NCBI RefSeq assembly: GCF_006716485.1
Contig: NZ_VFPD01000002.1
Location: 362,486 to 426,485 of the forward strand
Reading direction: 5' to 3'
Length of the DNA stretch: 64,000 nucleotides
Origin: Chryseobacterium aquifrigidense
GTDB lineage: Bacteria; Bacteroidota; Bacteroidia; Flavobacteriales; Weeksellaceae
Shown: piece by piece, positions 53,617 through 61,991 of the stretch
Layout of the letters: every line of letters starts with the position of its first letter
Position numbering within the stretch: position 1 is the first letter of the stretch
Notes under the pieces: generated by a model
The model's database searches: none
What the model was told of the DNA's origin: nothing
Seen by the model: the letters and a program-made list of their open reading frames with translations, nothing else
Position numbers and translations under genes: made by a program

Positions 53617-54531
53617 ATGATGAAAAAGAATTGTTTACTGATTTTAATGACGTTAAGCTTCCAGTGTGCATTTTCACAAATTGGAATCAATACCCCAAAT
53701 CCGCAGGGCATTTTGCATATTGACGGACAAAAAGATAATCCTTCTTCCGGTTCTGTATTTACTACAGCCCAGCAGAGCAATGATATTCTTGTTAATAATG
53801 CAGGGAAAATAGGAGTAGGAACTTTAACCCCGGCCGTAAAAGTAGATGCCAGAAATTCCGGAAACGGAGCGATTGGTTTTGGAACATCTGCATTGACGGC
53901 AGTGGCAGCCGATGAGGGAGCCGTTCGATACAACAGCGGCGTAGAATATTCCAATGGAAATGAATGGCTTCCTTTGCTTACAGCACAGCCTGCCAGTAAT
54001 AAAGTAATCGTTATTGCAGCCAAAACGACCAATAATGTAAAGCTGGCAACTCCTGCTGCTCCCACTATAACCGCTGGTTTACAGAACAGGGCGAGCAATT
54101 ATCTTGTAGACTGGAGTAAAACTTTTGAAAGTAATTCAGGGACAAGTTTCAATGCTGCAACAGGTATCTTTACAGCACCCAGAAATGGAATTTATGTAGC
54201 TACTTTCACTACAGACCTCGCGCCGCTGGCTATTAATTATACAACAGATCCTTTAAACCCTATTCAGATAGAGGCCATATGGCAGCTTTATGATAATACA
54301 ACAGGACTGGCTGTTACCAATATTGTCAATACGGTGAAATGTGCCAATACCATGTCCTCAAACAGTGTTGGAACTATTGATGCAGGAAGCAACTGCACCG
54401 CTTCATTCTACATGACGGCAGGGCAGAGGCTGATGCCTTATATCTGGTTTAATTTAAATAATTCAAACCTCGCGAATTTTTCACTCAACAATACAGGAGG
54501 TTATAATAATCTTACCATAGCCGAACAGTAA
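53617..54531 (+). CDS. Secreted protein with C1q/TNF-like C-terminus, copy 3
   Basis: 304 aa; signal peptide to FSQ. It keeps IGINTPNPQGILHIDGQKD, an Ala-rich connector, and GTSFNAATGIFTAPRNGIYVATF. The Cys pair (VKCANT...GSNCTA) matches copies 1 and 2. It starts 7 bp after copy 2, and its stop codon abuts the stop of the convergent regulator gene with no room for a terminator. Confidence 0.75.
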   Translation: MMKKNCLLILMTLSFQCAFSQIGINTPNPQGILHIDGQKDNPSSGSVFTTAQQSNDILVNNAGKIGVGTLTPAVKVDARNSGNGAIGFGTSALTAVAADEGAVRYNSGVEYSNGNEWLPLLTAQPASNKVIVIAAKTTNNVKLATPAAPTITAGLQNRASNYLVDWSKTFESNSGTSFNAATGIFTAPRNGIYVATFTTDLAPLAINYTTDPLNPIQIEAIWQLYDNTTGLAVTNIVNTVKCANTMSSNSVGTIDAGSNCTASFYMTAGQRLMPYIWFNLNNSNLANFSLNNTGGYNNLTIAEQ

Positions 54532-56091
54532 TCAGGAGATTTCATCAAGGGTTTTAATAAAAGCAGACGGGTGAAGTCCTGTAATCTTTTTGAACTCAAG
54601 AGAAAAAGCACTGTGGGAGGAATATCCCGTAATTTCTGCAAGGTGATTGATCTTGTACTTTCTGTATTGAGGCTCATTTCTTAACTGGTTAACAATATAA
54701 TTGATCCTCAGATGATTAATGTACTGGTTGAAATTGAATTTCTTATGTTTTTTAATAACCGTTGACAGATATTTTGTATTGATATTCAACGTATTGGCAA
54801 GATTGTATCGAGAAATATTTTTGTTGTTAAACTCAAGGTTTTCTTCAAATATTTTTAATCCCTGTAATATGTTTTCCTCTACTTCCGGCGAGATTTTTAT
54901 TTCTGTTGGAGTAGAGGTATTTTTTGCCTGAATATCCTCAGAAACTTCCTGCGGATCTTCTTCATAAATAACAGGAGAAATCCCTTCTCTGTAGATTCTT
55001 GCAACAGCTTCTTTATGTTTTTTACGGAGACGGATGGTATTGAAAACGACAGCTCCCAAAATAACCATCAAAGCAAGACATGCAATAATAAGTCCTTTTG
55101 AAATAGAGTGACTTTCATTAAGCTGTTGATGAAAACTTTCCTCTTTTTTAGAAAGAGTTTTGTTGACGGCCATTGCTTTGTTGTAAGCAATACTGTCTTT
55201 TAATTTTAGATTTTCAATTTTATATTTCTCGGTATTGGAGACATCGTGAATTTGGGCGTAAGCTTCTTCAAGATTCTTGGTAACCTCAATCTTTTTTTCA
55301 TTGAATCCATATTGATCTACAATAGCCAGTGATTTCTGATAATAAAGCACCGCACTGTCCGGTTTATTCTGTTTTGAAAAAGAAAATCCTATATCATTAA
55401 GAATGTTTGCTCTAAGATAGTAATTGTTTTCTCCCACCAGCGATAGGGCTTTTACAAAATAAGGTTTAGCCTCTTTGAATTTTTTTACCTCAGATAAATT
55501 ATACCCCATATTGGTATAAGCGGAAATCAGCAGTTCATTTCGCCTGGTTATATTTTTAAGCTTCTGAAATTCCTGAATTGCACTTGTAGAATAATATGCT
55601 TTCTCTTTATACTGTTCCTTATTAAGAAGGATCAAAAAAGAATTAAAGATCATTCCTTTCAGCTCATGTCCTTCCTCGGTATTATTATTTTTTACTTCGG
55701 CGAGTGCATTTCGGAGACTTGTAGAAGACTCTTTAAGCAGGCCAAGCTTTGCATACTGAGTTCCCTGCATTCTGTAGGCCAGTGCTTTTCCGATGCTGTA
55801 ATTGTTTTGCGTAGCAATTTTAAGGGCTTTATCTGCAAAATCAAGACTTTTCTCAGCATCCGATCTTAAATAGCTGTTGAAAGACTTTAAATAATAAGCC
55901 TTTGCCAGAAATTCAGGGAGATTCTTTTTCCGGGCAGAATCTATCATCTTATTCAGAACAATTTCTGAACTGTCCGGATTTTTGGATGAGAGTGTACGGG
56001 CATACTTATATTGTCCCTCAAAATCAAATGCCTGAGCGAATGTAAAAATTGAAATAATAAGGAAGAAAAAGAGAATAATTTTTTTCTTCAT
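54532..56091 (-). CDS. TPR-membrane-AraC transcriptional regulator
   Basis: 519 aa. Signal or anchor segment (residues 3-19), then tetratricopeptide-type helices to about residue 310 (SYNLSEVKKFKEAKPYFVKAL, GFSFSKQNKPDSAVLYYQKSL). A membrane helix at about 330-352 follows, then a cytoplasmic C-terminal AraC-type helix-turn-helix (residues 425-519, INHLAEITGYSSHSAFSLEFKK). This flavobacterial design couples a periplasmic sensor to a DNA-binding domain. It may regulate the convergent C1q-like cluster, but nothing proves it. Confidence 0.85.
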   Translation of the reverse strand: MKKKIILFFFLIISIFTFAQAFDFEGQYKYARTLSSKNPDSSEIVLNKMIDSARKKNLPEFLAKAYYLKSFNSYLRSDAEKSLDFADKALKIATQNNYSIGKALAYRMQGTQYAKLGLLKESSTSLRNALAEVKNNNTEEGHELKGMIFNSFLILLNKEQYKEKAYYSTSAIQEFQKLKNITRRNELLISAYTNMGYNLSEVKKFKEAKPYFVKALSLVGENNYYLRANILNDIGFSFSKQNKPDSAVLYYQKSLAIVDQYGFNEKKIEVTKNLEEAYAQIHDVSNTEKYKIENLKLKDSIAYNKAMAVNKTLSKKEESFHQQLNESHSISKGLIIACLALMVILGAVVFNTIRLRKKHKEAVARIYREGISPVIYEEDPQEVSEDIQAKNTSTPTEIKISPEVEENILQGLKIFEENLEFNNKNISRYNLANTLNINTKYLSTVIKKHKKFNFNQYINHLRINYIVNQLRNEPQYRKYKINHLAEITGYSSHSAFSLEFKKITGLHPSAFIKTLDEIS

Positions 56092-56103
56092 TGTGTGTGT
56101 TTT

Positions 56104-56715
56104 TTATTTTTTCTGGTACTTCCAATTGCGGCCTTTCCCTTCAGCTATCCATTCCAAAGACTGTTCCAATCTTTTATCTCTGGTAGCTTCTGTTTTGGCC
56201 TCTGTAACCCATGCAATATACTCTTTTCTGAAAGATGGGGAAGCCTTTTCAAAAATTTCCTTTGCTTTTGGGTGAGCCTCTAAAGCGCGCTGGAAATAAT
56301 CAGGAATTTCCATTTCAATCTTGGATGGAGGTGCTTTTTTCATAGTAACGCCCATATCTGTAAGCTCCATGGCTTCTTTAATCGCTTTTTTCAGCTGAGG
56401 TTTGGAGGGAAGATCCGCAACCTGCTCAATTTTTCCCAAACTGAACATAGAGTTTTTCTCAATATTCTGAGTGATCTCCTGCATGGTTTTCATTTCCTTT
56501 TCCAGCCAGAAACCAAAAGTACAATGCTGTTTGAAAGAAGCCATAGCACAAAGATTTTTCCCCTTATAGATAAAATGGGGAAAGCTCCACTTCATGGTTT
56601 CTTCGGCATCAGGACAGAATTCATGAACGGTTTCACGGATGTAATGCAGAATAGGCTTTGCAAAATCCTGTGATTTTTCAATATATGCATCAATTTTAGA
56701 ACTATATTTCTCCAT
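56104..56715 (-). CDS. DUF1801 / YdeI-OmdA-like protein
   Basis: 203 aa. The N-terminal DUF1801-type fold (CPDAEETMKWSFPHFIYKGK, LCAMASFKQHCTFGFW) is joined to a C-terminal YdeI/OmpD-associated segment (SFRKEYIAWVTEAKTEATRDKRLE), a combination common in this group. Soluble, function unknown; YdeI has been linked to antimicrobial tolerance. It is 5 bp downstream of the serine hydrolase gene and probably co-transcribed. Confidence 0.85.
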   Translation of the reverse strand: MEKYSSKIDAYIEKSQDFAKPILHYIRETVHEFCPDAEETMKWSFPHFIYKGKNLCAMASFKQHCTFGFWLEKEMKTMQEITQNIEKNSMFSLGKIEQVADLPSKPQLKKAIKEAMELTDMGVTMKKAPPSKIEMEIPDYFQRALEAHPKAKEIFEKASPSFRKEYIAWVTEAKTEATRDKRLEQSLEWIAEGKGRNWKYQKK

Positions 56716-56720
56716 TGTAT

Positions 56721-57854
56721 TTATTGGAATAATTGTACGATTTCATTGACAAGGAATTTTACCTGATCAGGTCTTCCTCTGTCATTTTTAGGGTTGTTGG
56801 AATAACTTCCGGTTTTTACGATAACCATATTATGCTCCGGAACCATAATGATATACTGTCCCTGCAATCCCAGAAAATAATAATGTTTGATAGGGTTGTC
56901 ATGATTGATCCAAAGCCCCATTCCATAAATGTTTTCTGACTTTTCTGTGGGAGTTCTCATCTGCTCAACGAAGTCTGCATTGAGGATCTGCTGGCCTCCC
57001 GCTTTTCCGTCATCCAGAAATAACTGTCCCAGCTTGGCAAAATCTCTTGCATTGGAATGAATACAGCAGTAGGTCTTTTCCATACCATGATCGTCCGTAC
57101 TCCATTTGGCATTCTGTTCCATTCCCAGAGGCGTCCAGAATTTTTCTGATAAATAACTTGCTAATGGTTTATCCAGTGCTTTTCTAAGTGCAAAACCAAG
57201 AAGTTGGGTTGAGCCGCTTTGGTACTCGAATTTAACTCCTGGTTCTTCCTTGAATTTCCTTGAAAAAACAGCTTTTACAAGGCTTTTTCCATAATAGGCT
57301 TTAGCATTGGGAAGAAAAGGATTGTTGTAATCTTCATTCCAATCTAATCCGGCTTCCATTTGAGCCAGATTTTTAAGGGTTACCTGGTTTCCGAAAGGCT
57401 TATTTTTAAATTCAGGATAAATGTCTGAGAACTTTTCATCAATAGTTGGAATAATCCCTTCTTCCAGCGCTTTACCCAAAAGCATCACTGTCACTGCTTT
57501 TGCCATAGAAAAAGAATTGGTTTGTGAGAGCTGGTTGTAGCCATCCCAGTATTGTTCATGAAGAATTTTTCCGTTCCTTATCACCACCAACGCTGCTGTT
57601 CTGGAGTGTTTCAAGTTGTCAACTAAATCTTTAGGTAAGTCTTTTTTGTTATACTCCGCATCCTCTTCCCAGAGTCTGGGCTCTTCTGCCGCAATAGGAT
57701 TGCTGGGAAAAAGATTCCCGTCGTCAATGTATGCACTTGACTTTCCTTTAAGGTAGGTTTTGGAAATACCACTAAATAAATAATCATATCCAAAAAAATA
57801 AGCTGCCGCTGCACCTGCAACAGCTCCACCAACCATATACTTTAGTATTCTCAT
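56721..57854 (-). CDS. Serine hydrolase of the beta-lactamase / class C family
   Basis: 377 aa with an N-terminal membrane anchor (MVGGAVAGAAAAYFFGYDY). SxxK in SFSMAKAVT and the Tyr-x-x motif in FEYQSGSTQ fit penicillin-binding/AmpC-type serine hydrolases; the third motif is less certain, around the TGSYS near the end. Substrate unknown, possibly D-amino peptides or esters. Probable inner-membrane or lipid-associated enzyme. Own -7 box at 57877-57884. Confidence 0.85.
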   Translation of the reverse strand: MRILKYMVGGAVAGAAAAYFFGYDYLFSGISKTYLKGKSSAYIDDGNLFPSNPIAAEEPRLWEEDAEYNKKDLPKDLVDNLKHSRTAALVVIRNGKILHEQYWDGYNQLSQTNSFSMAKAVTVMLLGKALEEGIIPTIDEKFSDIYPEFKNKPFGNQVTLKNLAQMEAGLDWNEDYNNPFLPNAKAYYGKSLVKAVFSRKFKEEPGVKFEYQSGSTQLLGFALRKALDKPLASYLSEKFWTPLGMEQNAKWSTDDHGMEKTYCCIHSNARDFAKLGQLFLDDGKAGGQQILNADFVEQMRTPTEKSENIYGMGLWINHDNPIKHYYFLGLQGQYIIMVPEHNMVIVKTGSYSNNPKNDRGRPDQVKFLVNEIVQLFQ

Positions 57855-57876
57855 TTTTTCATAAATGGGTCTTTAA

Positions 57877-57884
57877 CAAATTTA
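57877..57884 (-). promoter_or_regulatory. -7 box of the serine hydrolase gene
   Basis: The minus strand reads TAAATTTG, 22 bp upstream of the ATG. Confidence 0.55.
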
Positions 57885-57927
57885 GAATAATTTGGCTATA
57901 AAATTTAAAATGAATCAGCAAATAAGT

Positions 57928-57935
57928 TATTTTTG
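57928..57935 (+). promoter_or_regulatory. -7 box of the M48 metalloprotease gene
   Basis: TATTTTTG lies just upstream of the two in-frame ATGs of the original signal peptide (57945, 57954), far from the apparent M48 ATG at 57995. Confidence 0.55.
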
Positions 57936-57944
57936 TTCTTATTG

Positions 57945-59278
57945 ATGAAAACTATGACCAGAAAACTTTTTGTATTGGTATACTTCCTATTTTCATGGGA
58001 TTAGCCCAGATTTATAAATCGATAGATACCACAGATTATATACAGAGAAAAGCATTTTTAAAGAGTTTTGAAGGAAATAATGAAGCGACTGTAAAGAGAT
58101 TAAAGTCCCAATATTCCGGAAAAACAGGCTCAGAATTATCCAAAATTTATAAAGAATTCGGAACTGATTTTGAAAAGCAGGTGAAGAATAAGGATTTTAT
58201 TTTTAAATCTGAATTTGAAACCAGTATACAGTCTATGATTCAACGTCTTAAAAAGAATAATTCTAAAATCCCTCAGGATCTGAAAATCCTGATTGCAAAA
58301 GACAATACTCCTAATGCCTATTGTCTTGCTGACGGAACTTTTGTCATCAACATGGGGCTTTACAGCTGGCTGAATAATGAGGAACAGATTGCTGCGGTGA
58401 TTTCCCATGAGCTGGGACATAAAATAGAGGAACATTCACTGAAAACTTTTTTAAAAATTATCGAACAGGACAAACAGGATAAAGCGGTAGTTGAGAACAT
58501 AAAGTCTACAACGACAAGCCGAAGCCAGAGCCAGAATCAAAAGGCTTTCGATATTTTTAAAAATACGGTCTACAAAAAAGGAGTAGAAAGAAGGCAAAGC
58601 GAAATGCAGGCGGATTCTTTGGGGTATGTCATCTTTAAAAACAGTGATTTCAAGAAAGCAGAATTCGTGAATGCTCTTCAGAGATTAGAGGATTTTGATA
58701 CCATCTCTCCGAGGGAATTAAAGGTTGAAACCTATAAAAAACTTTTTAACCTTCCCAGGCAGACCTTCAATGAAAAATGGATGAAAAAGGAAGATTTCTC
58801 CCTGTACAATTATAATTTCTATAAAGAAAAGCTGAACAAAGATTCTCTTGCTTCTCATCCTGAAGTTTCCAGAAGAATAGAAGTGCTTAAAAAGACTTTT
58901 GCAGAGCTTAAAACTCCTGTCAGTCCGGAAAAACCCTCAGATCTGTTTTTAACATTAAGGAAAACAGCGAGGATGGAGATTTTGCCCAATTATTTCCATT
59001 CAGAAGATTATGGGTTGGGCATCTATACAGCCATGCAGTTTTTGCAGGATGAAGAGGAAGAAAAATATTATAAAAACTGGCTGGGAAGATGTTTCTCCAA
59101 AATATACGAGGCAAGAAAAAATTATAATCTGAACCGGTATCTGGATCGTATAGAACCCAAAAATCAAAGTGAAAGTTACCAGCAGTTTCTGAACTTTATG
59201 TGGAACCTAAGTCTGGATGAAATAAAGAATATTGCAGACTATTATCAGGCGAATGAGACCATAGCAAAAGCAAACTGA
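57945..59278 (+). pseudogene. M48-family metalloprotease with frameshifted signal peptide
   Basis: The protease frame from 57995 (427 aa) contains a complete M48 site: HELGH in VISHELGHKIEEHS, with a third-ligand Glu further on, probably in QSEMQADSLG. The signal peptide lies in another frame: ATG at 57954 gives MTRKLFVLVYFLFS, then shifts out and hits TAG at 58002. One extra base before ATGGGA would restore LFSMGLAQ, a normal cleavage site. This is either a 1-bp deletion or a sequencing error; from 57995 the protein would start without an export signal. Confidence 0.75.
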
Positions 59279-59284
59279 TTTTAT

Positions 59285-59365
59285 TATCAATGATTAAATA
59301 TCAATAGAGACGGGCTTTAGCCCGTTTTTGAAATAATAAGAATTCCGCTGGCTTTAGCCTAAACA
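59285..59365. repeat. Intergenic repeat module, copy 2
   Basis: TCAATAGAGACGGGCTTTAG with the complementary CCCGTTTTT, then TTCC-GCTGGCTTTAGCCTAAA. It is the same two-part module as at 8150-8245. Confidence 0.45.
59310..59329 (+). terminator. Terminator of the M48 gene
   Basis: ACGGGCT / AGCCCGT stem with a TT loop followed by TTTT, 31 bp after the stop codon. It forms the first half of the intergenic repeat. Confidence 0.65.
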
Positions 59366-59368
59366 TAC

Positions 59369-59403
59369 AAAAAGAACCCTGATGTTTAGTCAGGGTTCTT
59401 TTT
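59369..59403. terminator. Bidirectional terminator
   Basis: 14-bp stem AAAAAGAACCCTGA / TCAGGGTTCTTTTT with a 7-nt loop, between the convergent M48 and 509-aa genes. Confidence 0.9.
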
Positions 59404-59406
59404 GTA

Positions 59407-60936
59407 TTAATAATTTAATTTTTCCAGACGGATCTTATTGAATTTTTCTTTTTCGTTATATTCCCGAAGCAGGATATAGCCTTCTTTTCCTACATATGGT
59501 GTTACTGCATAATTGTCTTTTTCAGAAATCGGAATAATCTCCTGTTTGAATTTTCCATCAATAATGGTGTTGATAAACAGATTCCATCTTTTCTGTTTGG
59601 TTACTTCATCTTTTTGATAATCGCGATAGAAAAACACGACGTCTTTTCCTCCGTTGAGGTACTGTGAGAACAAATAGTCACTGTTTACCCATTTTGATTT
59701 TTCCTTTTCAAAAACCTGAACATTTTTCACTTTAAAATCTTTATCCGTGTAGATATACACAAGGTCCGTGGTCTTCGGAGCATTATATTGCCCTGCCGGT
59801 TTATATTTTTCGGATAAAATACCCACACTTCCATCGTTCATAAAGTACATATCTTTGGTCTGAAGCATGTAACCGCTTTCTACCATTCCATATTTGTCGA
59901 CTTTTGGAAGAAAAGCAGAAATATTAGGCTCATAATTGATCGCCTTCATATCTACTGAAAAATCAGATTTGTTGAGGATCATTCTTGCAAATCCTACAGA
60001 TTCGGAATCATCATAGTTTCTACCCAACAGAACTACTTTATCATCAAAAGTTTTATCATTATCAAGCTTTCTGTAGTTGGAGTAAAAGGATTCAATATTG
60101 TCTATCGTCTCATCAGATAATCCGGTGATTGGTTTATTGGATTTCTCTTTTCCCGTTTTCATGTCAAGAACCATAACACTGAATGTTTTCTGCTTGTCAT
60201 TCACTTTTTTCAGAATGCAGTACATATAGTTTTCATCCCTTTCCAGAACCGATAGAGTAGTGTACATTTTTTTGCTTCCATCAGTATTGTATTTATACCT
60301 CCAGATTTCCTTTTTGTTTTCGTCAAACCTCATCAGGCTGTTGTTATTTTCGTACTTTCCGAAATCTTTGTATTCAACAGCAAAATAACCGCCTTCTTTT
60401 AATTCTCCTACCGCAGAAACGTAGTTGTAGCCTTTCTCTTTTTTCTCATCACGGTTTTCCTTGCGCTGTTCTTTCCAGCTTTTCGGTTCGTTGATCTCTT
60501 TGAAAGTACCGTTTTCCAGGTAATCATAATATATTTTTCGGGTAATAGAGTTGGTTTTCGGATCGATGACCATAGAAACCGGAGTAAATATTTCTTTGCT
60601 TTTTACAAGAGAATAATCCATCATGGAAGGCTTTAGAATAATCTGACCTTTAAAATCAACATAGCCTAAATAAGAGGCAGCCGTGATATCTCCTTCAAAC
60701 TCTTTATTGGCAACAGGATTGAGGTTTTTATCCAGTATAACATACTCGAACTTCTTGGTCTTATCACTGGACTTACCGTAAGAATATAGAGAAACGTAAC
60801 CGTACAGATTGTCTTTATCATCGAATAGAGCATTCATCCCTACATGGTCGCCGGCAGCGAGAGTTGTCAGGTCCTGAGTTTGAGAAAAAGCAAATGTCTG
60901 GATCAGGCCAAACATCATCAGTGTTATTTTTTTCAT
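59407..60936 (-). CDS. Secreted protein of unknown function (509 aa)
   Basis: Signal peptide MKKITLMMFGLIQTFAFSQ. The mature part is a series of short beta-rich blocks (YVSLYSYGKSSDKTKKFEYV, YFAVEYKDFGKYENN, YVYIYTDKDFKVKNVQVF) of roughly regular spacing, suggesting a beta-propeller or similar repeated sheet. No enzymatic motif and no T9SS tail recognised. Likely periplasmic or surface protein. A terminator separates it from the upstream lipoprotein gene. Confidence 0.75.
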   Translation of the reverse strand: MKKITLMMFGLIQTFAFSQTQDLTTLAAGDHVGMNALFDDKDNLYGYVSLYSYGKSSDKTKKFEYVILDKNLNPVANKEFEGDITAASYLGYVDFKGQIILKPSMMDYSLVKSKEIFTPVSMVIDPKTNSITRKIYYDYLENGTFKEINEPKSWKEQRKENRDEKKEKGYNYVSAVGELKEGGYFAVEYKDFGKYENNNSLMRFDENKKEIWRYKYNTDGSKKMYTTLSVLERDENYMYCILKKVNDKQKTFSVMVLDMKTGKEKSNKPITGLSDETIDNIESFYSNYRKLDNDKTFDDKVVLLGRNYDDSESVGFARMILNKSDFSVDMKAINYEPNISAFLPKVDKYGMVESGYMLQTKDMYFMNDGSVGILSEKYKPAGQYNAPKTTDLVYIYTDKDFKVKNVQVFEKEKSKWVNSDYLFSQYLNGGKDVVFFYRDYQKDEVTKQKRWNLFINTIIDGKFKQEIIPISEKDNYAVTPYVGKEGYILLREYNEKEKFNKIRLEKLNY

Positions 60937-60993
60937 GGTTAAAATTTGAGGGATAAAAGTAATAAATTAACCCATATGTTGCGAAAAATAAAA

Positions 60994-61019
60994 AAGCTTT
61001 GGAAATATTTCCAAAGCTT
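60994..61019 (-). terminator. Terminator of the 280-aa lipoprotein gene
   Basis: Perfect 12-bp stem AAGCTTTGGAAA / TTTCCAAAGCTT with a TA loop, followed on the minus strand by TTTTTTATTTTT. Confidence 0.9.
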
Positions 61020-61043
61020 ATCACCTAAAATGTAAAATTATTA

Positions 61044-61886
61044 TTAATAATACTCGTAAAGCCAGTTATGGGTACTCGTTCCATTACCTGAAATATCATA
61101 TGTAGTAACAGCTTTCGTAGGATAGTTGTCGCCGTTAAGTGTATACACAGCAGTAATTTTGTTGGTTCCATTGGATGAACCGGAATAGCTCTCTGTTTGA
61201 TTCAAGAGATTATTATAACCTGTTTGCCCGTCACTCACATCAAATAAATTAATCTTAACAAAACCTCTTATATTTTTCATAGGATTGTTGAAGGTATCAT
61301 AAGTATTGGTGATATTATAAGTAACTCCGTTATAGGTATATTTGGCAGAAGCCACATTTCCGGCATTGGTTAAATTAACATCCACCTGTGCAAATACAAG
61401 ATCTGAATACGTTCCTGTTGAAGGGTTATAAGTTCCGCTTTTATACTCATTAAACTGAACATGGGTATCACTGATATACTGATAATATTTGGTATAGATA
61501 AGCGTTCCCTGTTCCTGATCGGTTATTTTTTCTGTTGAAAGCCTCCCATTGGAATAGGTGAATTCTCTCCTGAGTACAAGGGCGCCACCAATAAACTCTT
61601 CAGTTTTAGCAATATAATCGCTATTGTATCCGCTATAGGTATAAACTACTCTGTCATCATCTGAAGCATTGTAAGTTTCTATAATCTGATCTCCGTTATA
61701 CTTAAACTCCACTACATAGGACTGACCGCCTGGATTAACGTCAGTTGCTTTTTTCAGGAGATGAAAAGGACCGTTATTATTGTTATGGGAATTATTGCTG
61801 TTGTCTCTGTGATCAGCCGGATTATCATTAGACACACAGCCTGAGAGCACTGCCAGAGCCAGTGATGAAAGCATCAGTTTTTTCAT
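61044..61886 (-). CDS. Lipoprotein of unknown function (280 aa)
   Basis: Signal peptide with the lipobox LSGC. The Asn/His-rich linker (DHRDNSNNSHNNNNG) after the cysteine is typical of exposed Bacteroidota lipoproteins. The mature part is beta-rich with repeated short strands (RREFTYSNGRLSTEKI, YYQYISDTHVQFNEY), like the RHS/YD-type or DUF4595-type repeats of uncharacterised lipoproteins. Function unknown. Confidence 0.75.
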   Translation of the reverse strand: MKKLMLSSLALAVLSGCVSNDNPADHRDNSNNSHNNNNGPFHLLKKATDVNPGGQSYVVEFKYNGDQIIETYNASDDDRVVYTYSGYNSDYIAKTEEFIGGALVLRREFTYSNGRLSTEKITDQEQGTLIYTKYYQYISDTHVQFNEYKSGTYNPSTGTYSDLVFAQVDVNLTNAGNVASAKYTYNGVTYNITNTYDTFNNPMKNIRGFVKINLFDVSDGQTGYNNLLNQTESYSGSSNGTNKITAVYTLNGDNYPTKAVTTYDISGNGTSTHNWLYEYY

Positions 61887-61966
61887 GGTTTTATTCGTTT
61901 AGTTTTTATCCGCTAAAAATAACGATTTTTGCGGCATGTTGATCCGGAATGTTTGAAAAATAAAAA

Positions 61967-61985
61967 AGCCCTGAAAAACAGGGCT
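61967..61985 (-). terminator. glyQS terminator
   Basis: AGCCCTG / CAGGGCT stem with an AAAAA loop; the minus strand continues TTTTTTATTTTT. Confidence 0.85.
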
Positions 61986-61991
61986 CTTTAA

